Assembly (NCBI RefSeq): GCF_024713975.1
Contig: NC_091111.1
Span: forward strand, 15,726,501 to 15,790,500
Direction: 5' to 3'
DNA from: Paralichthys olivaceus
Lineage: Eukaryota > Chordata > Actinopteri > Pleuronectiformes > Paralichthyidae
Length of the DNA stretch: 64,000 nt
Shown piece by piece: positions 23,045-40,855 of the stretch. A model generated the notes under the pieces. It was given only the letters and a program-made list of their open reading frames with translations. It was not told the DNA's origin and did not search any database. Numbering within the stretch: position 1 is the stretch's first letter; each line of letters starts with the position of its first letter. A program made the position numbers and the translations under genes.

Positions 23045-26000
23045 TCAATGCCAATCTTCATCGTCATCATCTTCTCCTTCAGATGACTCCTCATGGCTGC
23101 TGACCTGCTCGGTCAATCCATTCCCATTTCCTCCCTGATGAGCCGCCGCCATTGACGCCGCTGCCGCGGCCTTCTTGGCTCGAGCTTCAGCCGCGGCCTG
23201 CTCCTCTTCCTCTTTCAGACGCAGCGCCGCCGCCTTCTTCTCCTGTTCGGCGTGACTCTTCATGTGGGCGCTTCGACTCTTTACTTTATTAAACACTCTG
23301 GAATACAAAGATAAAATGATGTAACGCTACGTCTGAATAATCACTCTCTCCTTAAAACTGGTGAAACTCGTCAGGCCTATTGTGCGCTTTTCCCAGCATG
23401 CACCAGGCCTCAAACCAGTTCACTCAGTCGATACAGAGAATGATAATTGAGAACCATAACAGTAATTTATGGAAAAACATTCCTTGAGTTTTATCTGGCT
23501 GCAGAAAAACAAAAAAATCTATGAAAACACCTGTCCCCCCCCACCTGTCTTTTTTGTGGTGTTTTGGCACGAAAAAACCTGTCTAACTAATGTTCATCTA
23601 TATTTTAAAATAATGCAATAATATCCTTGATAAATAATAATAAACTATTCTGAGTATTACAAACATTATTGAAACTGCAACACTGCAAAGCAGGCGAGCG
23701 ATCACTTAGTGCTGACTGCAAAACCCATGCGTGAGATCACAGCCTGAGTTATGAATGAAAACAACGTATACCTGCCACATTTCTTGCACGGAAACACTGC
23801 GTCCGGATCCAGCGGGGGCTTTGTCGGCGCTCTTGTCTTCTTTGCCGCAGGGTCGCCCCGAGGCCTGTGATGTGCCGACGGGTGATGAGCCTCCTTATTC
23901 ACAGCGTCTGGCTCTTTGATCACCAGCATTGTTCCTGCCTGGAGCACCAGAGAAGTATAAAGAAGTTTTGTAGTTTCAGTGAAAGTTCTTCTCCTGGTGT
24001 TGATTAAACCACTGAAAACACATCTCTGTTCCCGACAACACATTTAGATGATTTTCTCCATTTAAAAAAATCCCTTTGTGATTCTTTCTGATATTTTATT
24101 GACCAAATGTCAAATCGATATATCAAGAAAAAGAATTAATAACAACCAATAACAGCCCTATGATGCAGTGAAAGACTTACATAGTCATGAGACTGTAGTG
24201 ACTGAGCGACCCTCGCCTGATGGTCGCTCTCATTAACCTGGTCGTAAGACGCATCCCTCTTGTCGTCTCCATCCGTCTCTCCAAGAGCCGGTTTTGACTG
24301 CTGTGAGTTCTGTGATGAAGAAGTTCTTTTAAAAATAATATTTAACCAGCAATTGGTGTGTTACATTTGAGCCACGTTAACGCCGCTCTACCTTGACGTC
24401 CACCACAGCCTCTGGATGTTTCTCCACTGGTGAGTCTGGAGGTCCGAAGGTTAAAATACTGTTGCGACCGATCTTCACCTGCTTCTTGTACGTGTAGTAG
24501 AACTCTACACACTGAGCCACAGTCTTTGTCTGCACCTTTAAACCAGCCCAACAAAACACATGACATCCACACATTATATTTGTGTACGCAGCTCTACGGA
24601 GTATACATTAGAGCAGTTGGTGTCTCGTGGTATTGATACTGAAATAGTGACCACATTCCCCAGAAATCCAGTTACTTCCTGACTTAAAGAGGATGTGGCT
24701 AGTTATTTTAGAATTTTCTTGTCATTTGACATTTTAGTTCAGTTTGTGTTGTAAGAGGAGCTGCTGCTTCCTGTTTGTAATCGTGCACATTCTCCAACAC
24801 ACATTCACATGCTGTAAAATGCAGAGATCTGGGAACGAGTAATGTTTGAATGTTTGTGTTCATTTTAAGTCATTATAATAATAATGGCTCAAAATGAGTG
24901 TCATAGCATTTCCTGATACTACACAGGGCAGATTTAATTAAAATCAAATGCATTTTTACATTTATTTGGGATGATTAGTGCTTGTTTATGCTGCAGGGTG
25001 AAATTAACGAGCATACCAGTTTCTGCACCAGAAAGAAGTCCTTCCTGTAGGCAGAGATGCCCTTATTGAAGTAGCGCTTCTCTTCTGCGGTCCAGCTGTC
25101 AGAGCCTGCAAGTTCATTCAGATGCAGTAAAATTTAATGTGTTCTTACAGGAATGAGAAAACTTTTAGAGAGGAATTAAAAAAAAAAAAAAGAAATAAAG
25201 AACAGGACAGGAGGACATAAAGGTAACATGAAAGACGAGGAGATAAAAGTGATTTTGATTTAAATTTTCTGTAAAGTTAGTACTTGCCTGAGTAGTGATA
25301 CCCTGCCAGGTGATGGCCTCTTGGAAAAACTGGGTCCTGAAGCATCAAACGTTCCAATGTTTCCTGCAAATCAGCATCAGGAAGGGAATCAATAATACCA
25401 CATCTAACAGTAAAAAATAAAGATATGTGGATTTACATCAATATTTGAAGTTTTGATCAAATTCTGCTGCTGTTGTTCGTATTAATTTGTTTCATTTTGA
25501 TCGTTGTCAGTGCAAACTGAGACTGAGAGTCGCTATACTTACAAGAAAATCACCTCCACATTCATGTAAACAGTGTAAAACCAGCTCCTGATTGGTTCCT
25601 CCACCTCTGAACACACTGGAACAAGCCATGTTCATCAAATCAACCACTGGGAAGAAAAGAACGGAGGCATGAAGTGAGAAAAGCTAATTGAATAAGGAAA
25701 CTGTTCGTACTCTGCGTTCATTTCGTTTGTATTGGTGCATGTCCTCTAAAATCATGGGGGGGGGGCAGCGAGACGACCAAAACACATCAGGAAGAAATTT
25801 CTGTATAATGTTACAAAAAATAAATGTTGCCTCTTTGAGAACAACATTTTTGTTGTTCTCAGAAAGTCTTGACCCTGTGCTGCCCTCTGGTGGATGTTTT
25901 TCCTTAACAAAGATGCCAAAGAAAATGATGCATGTATGTGGGCGGTGACATGTATTGTCTTTAAAAGAGCCTCGACAGTCAGTATGACATGAGATACTAA

Positions 26001-29000
26001 CTGCTCTCTTGGTCGCCATGTTTCAGGTTGGCGTTTTCCACAGGGACCCAAACCAGGTCGGCCTTGAGTTGGTCAAACTGGGAGGCAAGTTGATCCTGCA
26101 GATCTGGAATATCTGCCTGGTAATGCTGTCCGATGTTGATACGCCTGGACAACAAAGAAAAGGGGCAGAGTTATGGAGATCCCAGCAACGTTTTTTGGAC
26201 CAAAATGTTTATGTTGGAGGTGGTGCTCACGGTTCGAGGCTAACTGGTGTGACATCAGTGATCATGGGGAGGACCGGGGGAGTGATTTCTGAACTTGCTG
26301 AAAAACACAAATAATAAAAAAAAAAACATTTACACATTATATGAAAAGGTTTCTAGTGGAATTCACGAGAGAGTCGACAACTAACACTTACTGGAGCGCA
26401 ACAGGCTGCGCGTCGCAGACTTGGGCGTTGGTGGCGGAGGCAGGATCTGGTTGCTTACGGCCATTGTGGTCATCAAGGTGGAGAAATAGAGTCCCGAGCC
26501 TTCGCGCACAGGAGAGAGGATGGGTGGAGGCGTGTAGGGGGGCAGTAGGAGGGGGTGGTCCGGCATACGGACCGGAGAGCGCAGGTTGCTCTGGTAGGAG
26601 GAGATGCTGGAGTAGATGGATGGAGCGATGAAGGTGGATGGTTTGGGAAGAGGGATGATGAGAGGCTCTGGGCGAGGGCGGCGCTTGAATTTGGATTTTC
26701 CATCCACATCCAGCCCTGGATCGTTTTCACCATCCTGGAGGGAAGATGGAACATGTTACTGTTAAACTTGTTGATAACAGAGTCACAATCACTGTTTAAA
26801 CTTTAAATCACTGCCAAAGCAAACCAAACATTTCCTACAGCTGCGGCTTCATATTAAAGGTTCAACTGGATATACACCTTTATTTGGCTTTTATTTTGAA
26901 ACAGTAGCAGGAAATGCACTGTAATGTAATACCTCTGGTTAAGGAAGGAGAGAGCCCGAGTCGTTGCCTTACTTCCAGTGTTTTATACAATCACAATATG
27001 GGTCCCTGAACACGAGCTGCTGTCACAGTCCCAATTCACATTGATACTTCCTGATAACACTCCCATTATATCTCTCCGCACTCTTCAACTCTCTCACATA
27101 CACAACACAGAGTGTCTTTTCCACCCCTTAACTCCACCCACTGCTGAACCTGCAGATTAGCCAATCAACATTAGGAACGAATACAAAGAACATAAACACA
27201 GACAGAACAGAACATTATGCACAGATATGACAGTATCAAAGTGCTGTTGAGATTACGACTCAATAAAATCAATTACTTTTTTTGGCTGTGCTGTAAACAG
27301 ACACATCAGTTCCTTTGTGACCATGGGCGTTGCCAAATCAACCGGGTCGGAAATCTTAAAGACTATACACCCACCGACCACTTTATTAGGAACACCCTTA
27401 AACTGTACGGGAATAGCTTCTTGTTCATGTTCAATTGTCCAATCAGCGGTGGACTAGCAGTGGTGCATAAAATCATGCTGACACGGGTCAAAAGCTTCAG
27501 TTCATTTTCACTTTGAGTGTGTTATGAAAGTTGCAGATGCTGCTGCTGATGTGAGAATTTCTGAAACTGCTGATCTCTTGGGATTTGAGTTTTGATCTCA
27601 CACAAAATCTTAAAACATCCACTGGACAGCCGTGCTTGTTGTCGAGAGAGTTCAGAGGAGAACAACCAGACTGACTGGAGTTGAAAGAAGGGCTCTGGCA
27701 ACTCTTTAAACTGCGGTGAGCAGACAGGCGTCTCAGAAAGAACATGTTGAGGAGGCTTCGTCAGGTCGGCCAAGAACAGAAATCTGAGGCTGCGGTGCAC
27801 ACGGGCTCAGACAAACTGGAAAAACTTAGCCTGGTCTGTGGGATTTCTGCTGAGGCTGCAGAATTTGGCATCAACTGCATGAATCCACGGACCCAACCTG
27901 CCTCATGTTAAGGATGGAGGTGGAGGGGTAATGGTGCGGTGGATGGAGCTCACTTAATAACGACCAAAATTGTTCTAAACAATAAATATTGTTGCTGATC
28001 ATGTCACCAGACGTGAGCTTGGTTAATGGTAATGATGTTATCACGTCAACATGGAGCAGAATCTTATAATAATGACTCGAGTGGTTTGTAGAGCTGAGGC
28101 TGTGAAGCGAGGCCCTGCTCAGTAAAAGCATGATGTTCCTGATAAAGTGCTCAATGCATGTGACTCTCTCTGCTGAGCATTTATCACTGATTAATCTCTC
28201 TTTTACAAACCAACCACATACAGCAGAATACACACGATCACATCTGATGTTTTCCTTTCCATGACGGCACTGGATGGTATGATGTCAAATTGTTGAATCA
28301 AGCTTCATTGTGAGCGAACACACCCACTTTTTAAGAGCGCTCCTCCACACCCTCCATGACTGCTCCAGGCTTCAGCACCTTCTAATTCAACTAGAATGTC
28401 ACTCGGTAGAGCGCTGACCTCTGCCAAGGCCCAACAGAACCCTTAAATACATTCGATCATTTCACTCGTCGATATGAGTCACCTTTACATGCCTGATTTA
28501 AACAAATAAATAAAAATAAAAATCCATGAATCAGATCACAATCTCACATGCATTTCAAACTGACAGAAAGGGCCCAAACAATAAACAACAAAGCAGATTT
28601 CGTCTCCTCACAGAACTAACCTGGCCAAAACTCTCAGTCATGGAGTTCCTGAGCGATCGCCGGCGAGCCACAATGACGGAGGGTTTGCGGTCGGACTGTG
28701 CCATGCTCGGCCGCTCACTCTGGCCGAGTCGCCCCTGAGCCCAACCTCCCTGAGGATCCATCTGGCTCCTGTGCACCGGGACAGACACAGGGATGACCAG
28801 GGGCACCATGGTGGTCTGTCTGCCTGAGGAGCCATCTTCCTGTAGAGGCAGGAATAAGGAAGGAAAGAAAGAGGCAGGTAGATGAGGAGATATGAGAGAG
28901 AGAGAGAGAGAGAGAGCATTACAGGATATTTGAGAGGAAAAAGAAAAGTGGTTGAGATGAGATATCACCTAAACTCAATGGTTCATCGCCTACAATGTTC

Positions 29001-31966
29001 ATTTTAGTCCTCGTCAAAGTTGTTGCTTATTAACTTCCTCAATTAACTAATCAATTGTTTCAGCTCTAAACTGTATGAGTGACATCATAAAGCAAACTTC
29101 ACTCACTGTGCAAAATATTGATTTTCACTCACACAGTTCAAAAAGCCAGAATTCTGCAGCACTCTGTCAAAAGTAACACCTTTTTTAACATAAATGAAAA
29201 AATGTTGTTTTATTACCTTCTTTTCTGAAATGGACATGTGCTCTGGTATTTCTAGTTGAGCCGATAAACTTTTCAGAGATCCTAATAACTATTATTGGCA
29301 AAGAGAGATATAAATCAGTTTTAGGATTTACTCTCCAGGCAAAGTCACCGGAGCAACCAGAGCGAGGCCATGTGAATCTCATCTGCTTCACCAGAAATGT
29401 GCTGTTTGCCAACAGCAATACAACAGTGCAGGGTTTGTGAGCAGCAATATTAAACCTGTTCGGGGTGTGTTGGTGAGTTTAGGAGCAGTTGTGCAGGTTG
29501 ACAGCTCGGGCCCCTCCCTGGCTCTGCCGAGTGACTGGGAAACAGCCTGAGGAATGTAGAGGTGTGCAGACATGCAGCTCCTCTGATTGTACATCGAGCG
29601 TTCACACTCTACACTCAAACCTACAACGAGCCTGGTTATCCCCAAGGACATAGCGCTGAGAAAAAAAGAAAATGTAGCTAGTTTTTTTGTTTACTGCTCG
29701 TTTAACTGAGCTGCAGAAGAGATAATAAAGAAGACGGTTCCAGTGGGTGTGCCACAAAAAATGTAAACATCTAAATCCTGAGTAATAAGGTTAAAGGTAT
29801 CGTCTGTCTCACAGCGATAAAATGAGAACAATCTTTAAAATCCAGAAAGTAGGGTCTTCAATAATAGCTGTTTTTCAGGATGCACCAGTATTTGTTGCAC
29901 GACAATGTACTGTAGAAGAATGACTGTGTACACTGGAAGGCCGCCTGCTACGGCTGAAGCTCCGCAGCTGCAGGAATTGAGTAAACAGACCTAATAAGAG
30001 GATTTTGTAAACCACGGGGGAAGTTCTGCATAGAAACAGGTTTCTTCCTCTTTGTGCAGCTGCTTGCCAACTTTGCCATATGAGACGATTTGCACAGATT
30101 AGCCACCCTCGCCACATTCTTCCTCAACATAAATGATGCTGAATCCATCACATCATTGCTTAAATTACCATAAATAAAAAAGGAAATACAGTGCAAGCGA
30201 AGTGAGTGATTGTTTAACCTTGACGATCTTTTGCCTTTCTGATGCCGTCTGTGCAAGAGTCTCCAGGTTGATCTCCTTAGACGCCCTCCTCCTCCTGCGG
30301 GTGATCTGGATGACGCCTCCTGTGGGCACCTGGCTCTCTCCTCCTTTCTGTCCGCCTGCCACTCCGTTCTGGGACGCTGAAGGCTCTTTGGGACCTTGAG
30401 ACCAGATGTTCGTCGAAGGGGGACCTGGTGGGGACTGTCCTTCTCTTGAAAGGCGGCGCGAGCGCCGTGGGGCCGCCGGCTGTGTGTCTGAGGTCTCTGC
30501 AGGATTTGCGGCATCCTTTTCGGGACACGGTTCAGGTACCGCAGATGTGTCAGAGGTTGGAGTCTGTGGCTCCACAGAGCGGACGTCCTCCTTTTTAGAT
30601 GCAGCATTGGGTGGACACAGATCAGGAGACTGATAAGCTGCAAAGTTTTGGGTCTGTGGCTGTTTTGGTTGCACCTGCAGTTGTGTTGTTGCATCTGGCT
30701 GTGGCACATTATGCTGCTGCAGCTGCCGCTGCTGTTGCATTTGCTGCATTTGTTGCTGTCGCCCCTGAAGCTGCTGGTGCTGCTGATATTGCTGCATCTG
30801 CTGCAGTTGTTGCTGTTGCATTTGATGCTGTTGGATTTGGTGTTGCTGTTGCTGCAGATGTTGCTGCTGCTGCATCTGAAGGTGATGCTGTTGCTGCAAC
30901 TGTTGCTGCTGCTGCTGTTGTTGTTGTTGCTGCTGCTGCTGCTGTTGATGCTGCTGGTGATGATGATGCATTTTTTGCTGCTGCATCTGGTGAAGCAGTT
31001 GTTGTTGACTTTTCTGTTGCTCTCCATAGGCCAGGCTCGGCATTGCCTTGTTCCCTGGAAAAACAGAGTAATAGCCAGATGAGAACTGCTGCTTGCTGGG
31101 TCGAAATGTCGACTGGAAGGGCTGCAGCATGGACCCCTGCAAAGTGTGAGATGGCACGTGGGGCTGACCCTGGATCTCCACACCTTTGTGGCCCTGTTGA
31201 TACGCTTGCAGCTGTGCCTGTTGCATAGCAGCCACGGCATGCTGCTCCCACTCGAGCCCCCTCCCCTGAGCTTGTGCCTGGTTGGCATCTCTATAAACCT
31301 CGGTGGGTCCGGGCAGTTGATTCTCTCCCCCCATTGGCAGAGCTACACCTTCGTGGACTCCTTTGTGGAACGCCATCTGACTTCTGACGTTCACCCCACC
31401 CATGTAGGGACCAAAGTTCTGCCCCCAGCTTGGCACGGGGGCTTCCTGAGACCAGCCGGGGGCCTGAATGGAGTCCTGGTGTATCCACTTTACTGGAGCA
31501 GCCTGTTGATAGTGTGGTAAACTTGGGGGCCCTTTCTCTGGGTTAAAAACACCCGAGCTGCTCGCAGAGTCACTGTGGCTTGACTCTAGAGTAGGAGGTG
31601 CCATACCATAGTAAACCTCCCCTGAATGCTGCACAGACTCCTTCATGGCTGCAGCCCGATGCTTGCCACTCTTGTCAGTGTTGACTTGAGGCGGGAGACT
31701 CATACTAATGTTGTAAGGAACGACAATGTAACAGCTCTCCGTCTTTAATTGGGTGTGCAAATCTGAAGTTTTCGCCTCTGTAGTGTGTTTTTTCTCGGCC
31801 TGCAGTCGAGAAATTCTTTGTTTAGTTGAGTAAACAGAGGTATTTGGGAGGAAATATAAATCCCAGAGGAAAGTGCAGGGTGGGGAACATGCAACCCTCC
31901 TTCTTGCAGAATCAGATCTGAGGTTTGTTGTCCAATCTTCTCATCCTCTCCAGGCTGCCAGACCTT
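23045..31966 (-). CDS. mideas: Mitotic deacetylase-associated SANT domain protein (MIDEAS/ELMSAN1)
   Basis: Scaffold of the nuclear MiDAC histone deacetylase complex, which binds HDAC1/2 through ELM2-SANT. Coding exons: 31703-30219, 28839-28621, 26734-26392, 26297-26231, 26144-26002, 25646-25543, 25363-25288, 25105-25017, 24535-24392, 24309-24181, 23938-23772, 23297-23045; the frame closes at 1072 residues. The ATG at 31703 (MSLPPQVN) parallels the human start, and a strong acceptor at 31967-31968 implies a 5' UTR from 31966. Order: Gln/His-rich tract (about 230-335), RRSRRLSREG, MVPLVIPVSVPV, RRPRPEPLIIP, SPVREGSGLYF, ELM2 from about 705, SANT about 816-865 (TKTVAQCVEFYYTYKKQVKI), then a C2H2 finger near 981-1003 (FPCKKCGRVF...HMKSH) followed by an Ala/Glu-rich coil and acidic tail. 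SANT and finger match MIDEAS better than the paralogue TRERF1. One intron uses a GC donor. Confidence 0.95.
27363..28000 (+). mobile_element. Decayed Tc1/mariner-superfamily transposon in a mideas intron
   Basis: It starts with a terminal motif 'accactttattaggaacacc' that I recall from a common fish Tc1/mariner-like element (the ISRm11-like group). Eroded transposase DNA follows, with landmarks 'tttctgaaactgctgatctc', 'gccaagaacagaaatctgag' and 'catgaatccacggacccaac'. It is broken by indels and stops in every frame and is not functional. The right end past about 28000 is too degraded to place. It lies in sense orientation to the window, antisense to mideas. Confidence 0.75.
28894..28916. repeat. 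(GA)n microsatellite
   Basis: Uninterrupted GA dinucleotides, about 50 bases upstream of the second mideas coding exon (on the minus strand), so they form part of its polypyrimidine-rich 3' splice region. Confidence 0.9.
30690..31015 (-). repeat. CAG/CAA glutamine-tract repeat inside the mideas first coding exon
   Basis: Mixed CAG and CAA codons encode about 105 residues rich in Gln with His, Leu and Met. The longest run is 16 uninterrupted Gln near 30902-30949. CAA interruptions should stabilise the tract. The repeat opens long alanine-, leucine- and serine-rich frames on both strands that are not genes. Confidence 0.9.
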
Positions 31967-34170
31967 CTGAGAGAAAGGAGGGGTTAGACAAGCACAAAGT
32001 TTGCAGTCTACTTTCAGCAAAGAGGAAACCGAGGCCTACACAAGCAAATAGCCCAGATAGAAAAGTGAAGGGTGGATCTGTGAAAGTGAGCAGAAGCAGA
32101 AGAAAGAGAATAAAGAATATATATAAACACATTTAGATCCATGTGCATGCAAAGGGAGTGTTAGAAACTGAAGTTATGAAGCAGTCAAAGGCAACAAGGA
32201 GGCGCTTACGGTTCAGCTGCCATTTGGCATAACAAGAAATACAGGAAACGAAGGGGCTCGTGCAATCACCCGAGCTATGGCCACTGAAGTTTTAAAACAA
32301 GAATAAACAAGGAGCTCGACATGAACACAGTGTTTGTACCTCATCAATGGTGCACGGAGCCCCAGCTCCATGGAGCAGCTTTGGTTCCGATCAAAGTCGA
32401 CTGCGTGCAGCCCCGCGGAGGGATCGTGCGCAGCGAGTGTCATAACTCTGACAACTTTCCCTCGAGTTTCTCTGCGCACAAATATGGCGAACAGGCGGGT
32501 TTAGAATCAAGAATAGGAGGAAAGAGTTGTTGCGAAGTCCGCGCACGCAGGAGAGCCGCGTAAACGGCTACGACGTTGCACGGCGTGTGCGTAAAACCGT
32601 GCACCTCCGGGAAAACATGTCCACAACTTTTCCGCGAGTGAACCGCACATGAGACGTGGGTGGTGCGGAAACTCTGCCCCGCACCGCACCGCACAGGCGT
32701 TTCCGCTGATTTCAACACTGCACGGCCGAGCCCCCGCAGGCGGCTCCACGGGCTCCACTAGTTTCCGTCCATCCGCAGCGTGGAAGGGGGGGGGGGGGGG
32801 AGAAAAAAAATGCGCAAACAAACACGTAGAGAAAAGTTATGTGTCCCCCCAAAACGCGCCACCTCACCCCGAAAAACAGCGCAACTCACATCCTGTTGTC
32901 CAATCCGATCGTCTGACCACTCCCATCGCCGTGTCCGTGTACGTTTGTTTTCGCTGTCATGGCCGCCCCGGAAAGCGGAGTCTGGGCTTGTCACACGGAA
33001 ACAGTTTGTTTGCGGTGGGTCCACACAGGGCCGGAGCTACGATTTCAGAGCGCCAGAAGCCCCCCCCCGCCCTAACCCACCCATTAAATTACCCAAGACT
33101 TTTTTAAAGTTTATCAAATGTTCTGTTCATTCTGCAGTATTTTCTATTTTAATGCTATTACACTTATATAATGATATTGATATGATATGAGTTTTTGATA
33201 CAACTATTTGTTTTAAGATAAGATAAGATAAGATCGACTATTAATCCCACACTGGGGAATAAAAAAAGTTTTGATGTAGCTTTTCTATTTACTTCAAAAT
33301 TACAAATCAGAGGCTGAGGTGCAGTTTTTTTCCCCGGCTGCTCATAATTATTATTTTATACAATATGACAGCATAATCTGTCATAGCCTTTCTAAGAATG
33401 AATGGTCAAGAATGAACTTTATCTCTTAGTTTTAGTCCAAATTTTGTTTGGAAAAGAAAAACATTGCTGATGTGTGTACTTGGCCTGTGGTGGATGAGGG
33501 GACTGCAGCAACCCCTGCTTGCAAGGGTGGGTATCTGCAAGGCAAAAACGTTTCTAAAAAAAAATCAAAAAAATCAAATTTATATAAGTTCATGTTCCAG
33601 AGTAACATTTTAAGAGTGGCATAGTTTTGGCCTACCACCCAAAAATAAACAAATATACAATATTTGGATTAATATTACTACATTCAGTGTATTTTCATTG
33701 TAGCCTCTGTGAAGGAGGTGATGGAACTTCACAAAGTATTGAACTACAGCGAAGGTTCATCACTTTTATGAGCCGCCTGGAAACATGTTTGTGTCGCAAT
33801 TTGTCGTGTTTCTGTATTTGCAAATTGACAATGTTGTTTTCTAAATTTTCACATGTTTTTTTTTTCTATTTACATGTTGTTTTCTTAATTATGGTGCATT
33901 GAGTTCTCTCAGCCGCCTTATTATACAGACCTTCTCTCGGCGTCCCCCCTGGACTGGGCGTGGGGCAGCAGAGTCCTTTGCTTACGCCCCTGCAGCATTA
34001 TCGACCACAGGGACGATCGTGATGAGGATCGATCAAGGACACGAGGATACTGGTGATGCAATATTACTGTGTTCCCTGCGACACTGACGCCACGTGTAGC
34101 CCACAGACATAAATACACGCATGACACGCGCACACACACACACACATGTGCTTAGTGTTGCCCGCAGACC
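31967..34170. other. Divergent spacer between mideas and ttbk2, with a CpG-rich block
   Basis: 32390-33060 is rich in CpG and probably holds the mideas promoter and first non-coding exon, which I could not bound. It contains a run of 15 G at 32786-32800 and a run of 9 C at 33060-33068. From 33200 to 34000 the DNA is AT-rich. 33212-33262 has AAGATAAGATAAGATA followed by 'ttaatcccacactggggaa', a common fish retroelement end. (CA)n lies at about 34128-34147. No coding region was recognised. Confidence 0.5.
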
Positions 34171-34177
34171 GTTTAGA

Positions 34178-34241
34178 GCTGTGACGTCACCGCCCGCTGC
34201 TGGACTTTGCGGGACTTTCCCCCTGCTGTGACGTCACCGCC
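34178..34241 (+). promoter_or_regulatory. ttbk2 promoter: duplicated CRE flanking an NF-kB-type site
   Basis: The 17-mer GCTGTGACGTCACCGCC occurs at 34178-34194 and again at 34225-34241. Each copy holds the full CREB/ATF palindrome TGACGTCA (34182-34189 and 34229-34236). Between them, at 34211-34220, lies GGGACTTTCC, the classic NF-kB consensus. The block is in a CpG-rich region just upstream of the inferred first exon. Binding is inferred from motifs only. Confidence 0.6.
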
Positions 34242-34284
34242 AGCAGTCAGCAGCACACACGGGGGCATCGCTCCGCATCCTTCA

Positions 34285-34314
34285 GCGGGGGCTAACGGGG
34301 GCTAACGGGGGCTA
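34285..34314. repeat. Three tandem copies of a 10-bp unit (CGGGGGCTAA)
   Basis: A perfect decamer repeat within the GC-rich ttbk2 leader or promoter; the third copy ends in GCTAG. It is G-rich and could support G-quadruplex folding with neighbouring G runs. Confidence 0.8.
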
Positions 34315-34399
34315 GTCTGCAGCTAACGCTCAGCGATGGTCCGTCACCTCGCTCCTCACGCGTCCACCCGCCTCCAGTGACCGAGCAGCACCGGGGAGC

Positions 34400-35073
34400 A
34401 TGGGCTCTGTCTGGATCACACCCGCTGACTGCGACCACACCGCGGCGACGAAGCGAGGTGAGAGAGGGAGAGGGAGAGAGAGAGAGAGGGATGGGGAGGG
34501 GGGGGATGTTGCAGCCTCGTAAACATGCTAGTTAGCTTGTTTACAGGACAACCGCCGGAGCCGAGCGCGGCCACACAGCTGAGTTTAGCTTCCTGGCGAC
34601 TAATCCTCTCAAACCGCCGGTTATTATCCAGTTATGACCCGGGAGAGCCGCTGCGCCCGTCACCTTGCTGCTGTGGCCCCGAGGCAAAACACAACACAAG
34701 GCTTAGCTAGCTGTTGTGTTGTCCTGACCACCAGCTAGCATCGGTTAGCATCTCCTCTCTTTTAAATGCTGCACCCCCCCCCAAACACACACACACACAT
34801 GTTTCTGTTTAATCTCTAACAATCAACGGTTCCTCTTTCTCATCAGCTGCACTGTTTTTCCTCATTAGCATTGGTTAGCATCTTCTCTGAGGTGTGGCTA
34901 ACCTTTAAATGTTACCCCCCCTCACTCACTCACTCACTCACTCACATGTTTCTTGTCTAACAATGAATGATTCCTGTTTTCATCAGCTGCAGTGAAATAG
35001 AAAAGGAGAAAAGTGTATGTATGTGAATGTAAATCTGCTCCCCTTGATTTCAGCAAGGGGCTTGATCCACTGA
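34400..35073 (+). other. ttbk2 non-coding exon 1 with upstream ORF
   Basis: An ATG at 34400 in a CpG-rich leader is followed by 19 codons and a donor (GTGAGA) after 34457. The acceptor before 35054 (cttgatttcag) joins it to the exon carrying the ttbk2 start. The spliced frame then meets TGA at 35071-35073, giving a 25-residue uORF that ends 34 bases before the kinase ATG. The exon 1 start is not determined. The junction is inferred from splice consensus. Confidence 0.5.
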
Positions 35074-35107
35074 TGCCAGGGGCAGGCTGCAGGTGAGAGC
35101 TCTCAGG

Positions 35108-40855
<5,748 letters not shown>

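Noticed and set aside
24342..24574. Two competing frames near the mideas SANT exon
   Set aside because: Only the frame with TKTVAQCVEFYYTYKKQVKI is homologous; the other is a shadow.
30599..31251. Alanine- and leucine-rich frames over the mideas repeat on both strands
   Set aside because: CAG/CTG repeats read as poly-Ala, poly-Leu or poly-Ser in the other frames; no independent support.
29948..31288. 446-codon Ser/Asn-rich minus-strand frame
   Set aside because: It is the +1 frame of the mideas CAG/CAA exon. The overlapping Gln frame has family homology and proper splicing.
32649..33190. Overlapping frames of 130-150 codons in the CpG-rich block
   Set aside because: High GC lowers stop frequency; frames cross poly-G/poly-C runs and show no domain or splice context.
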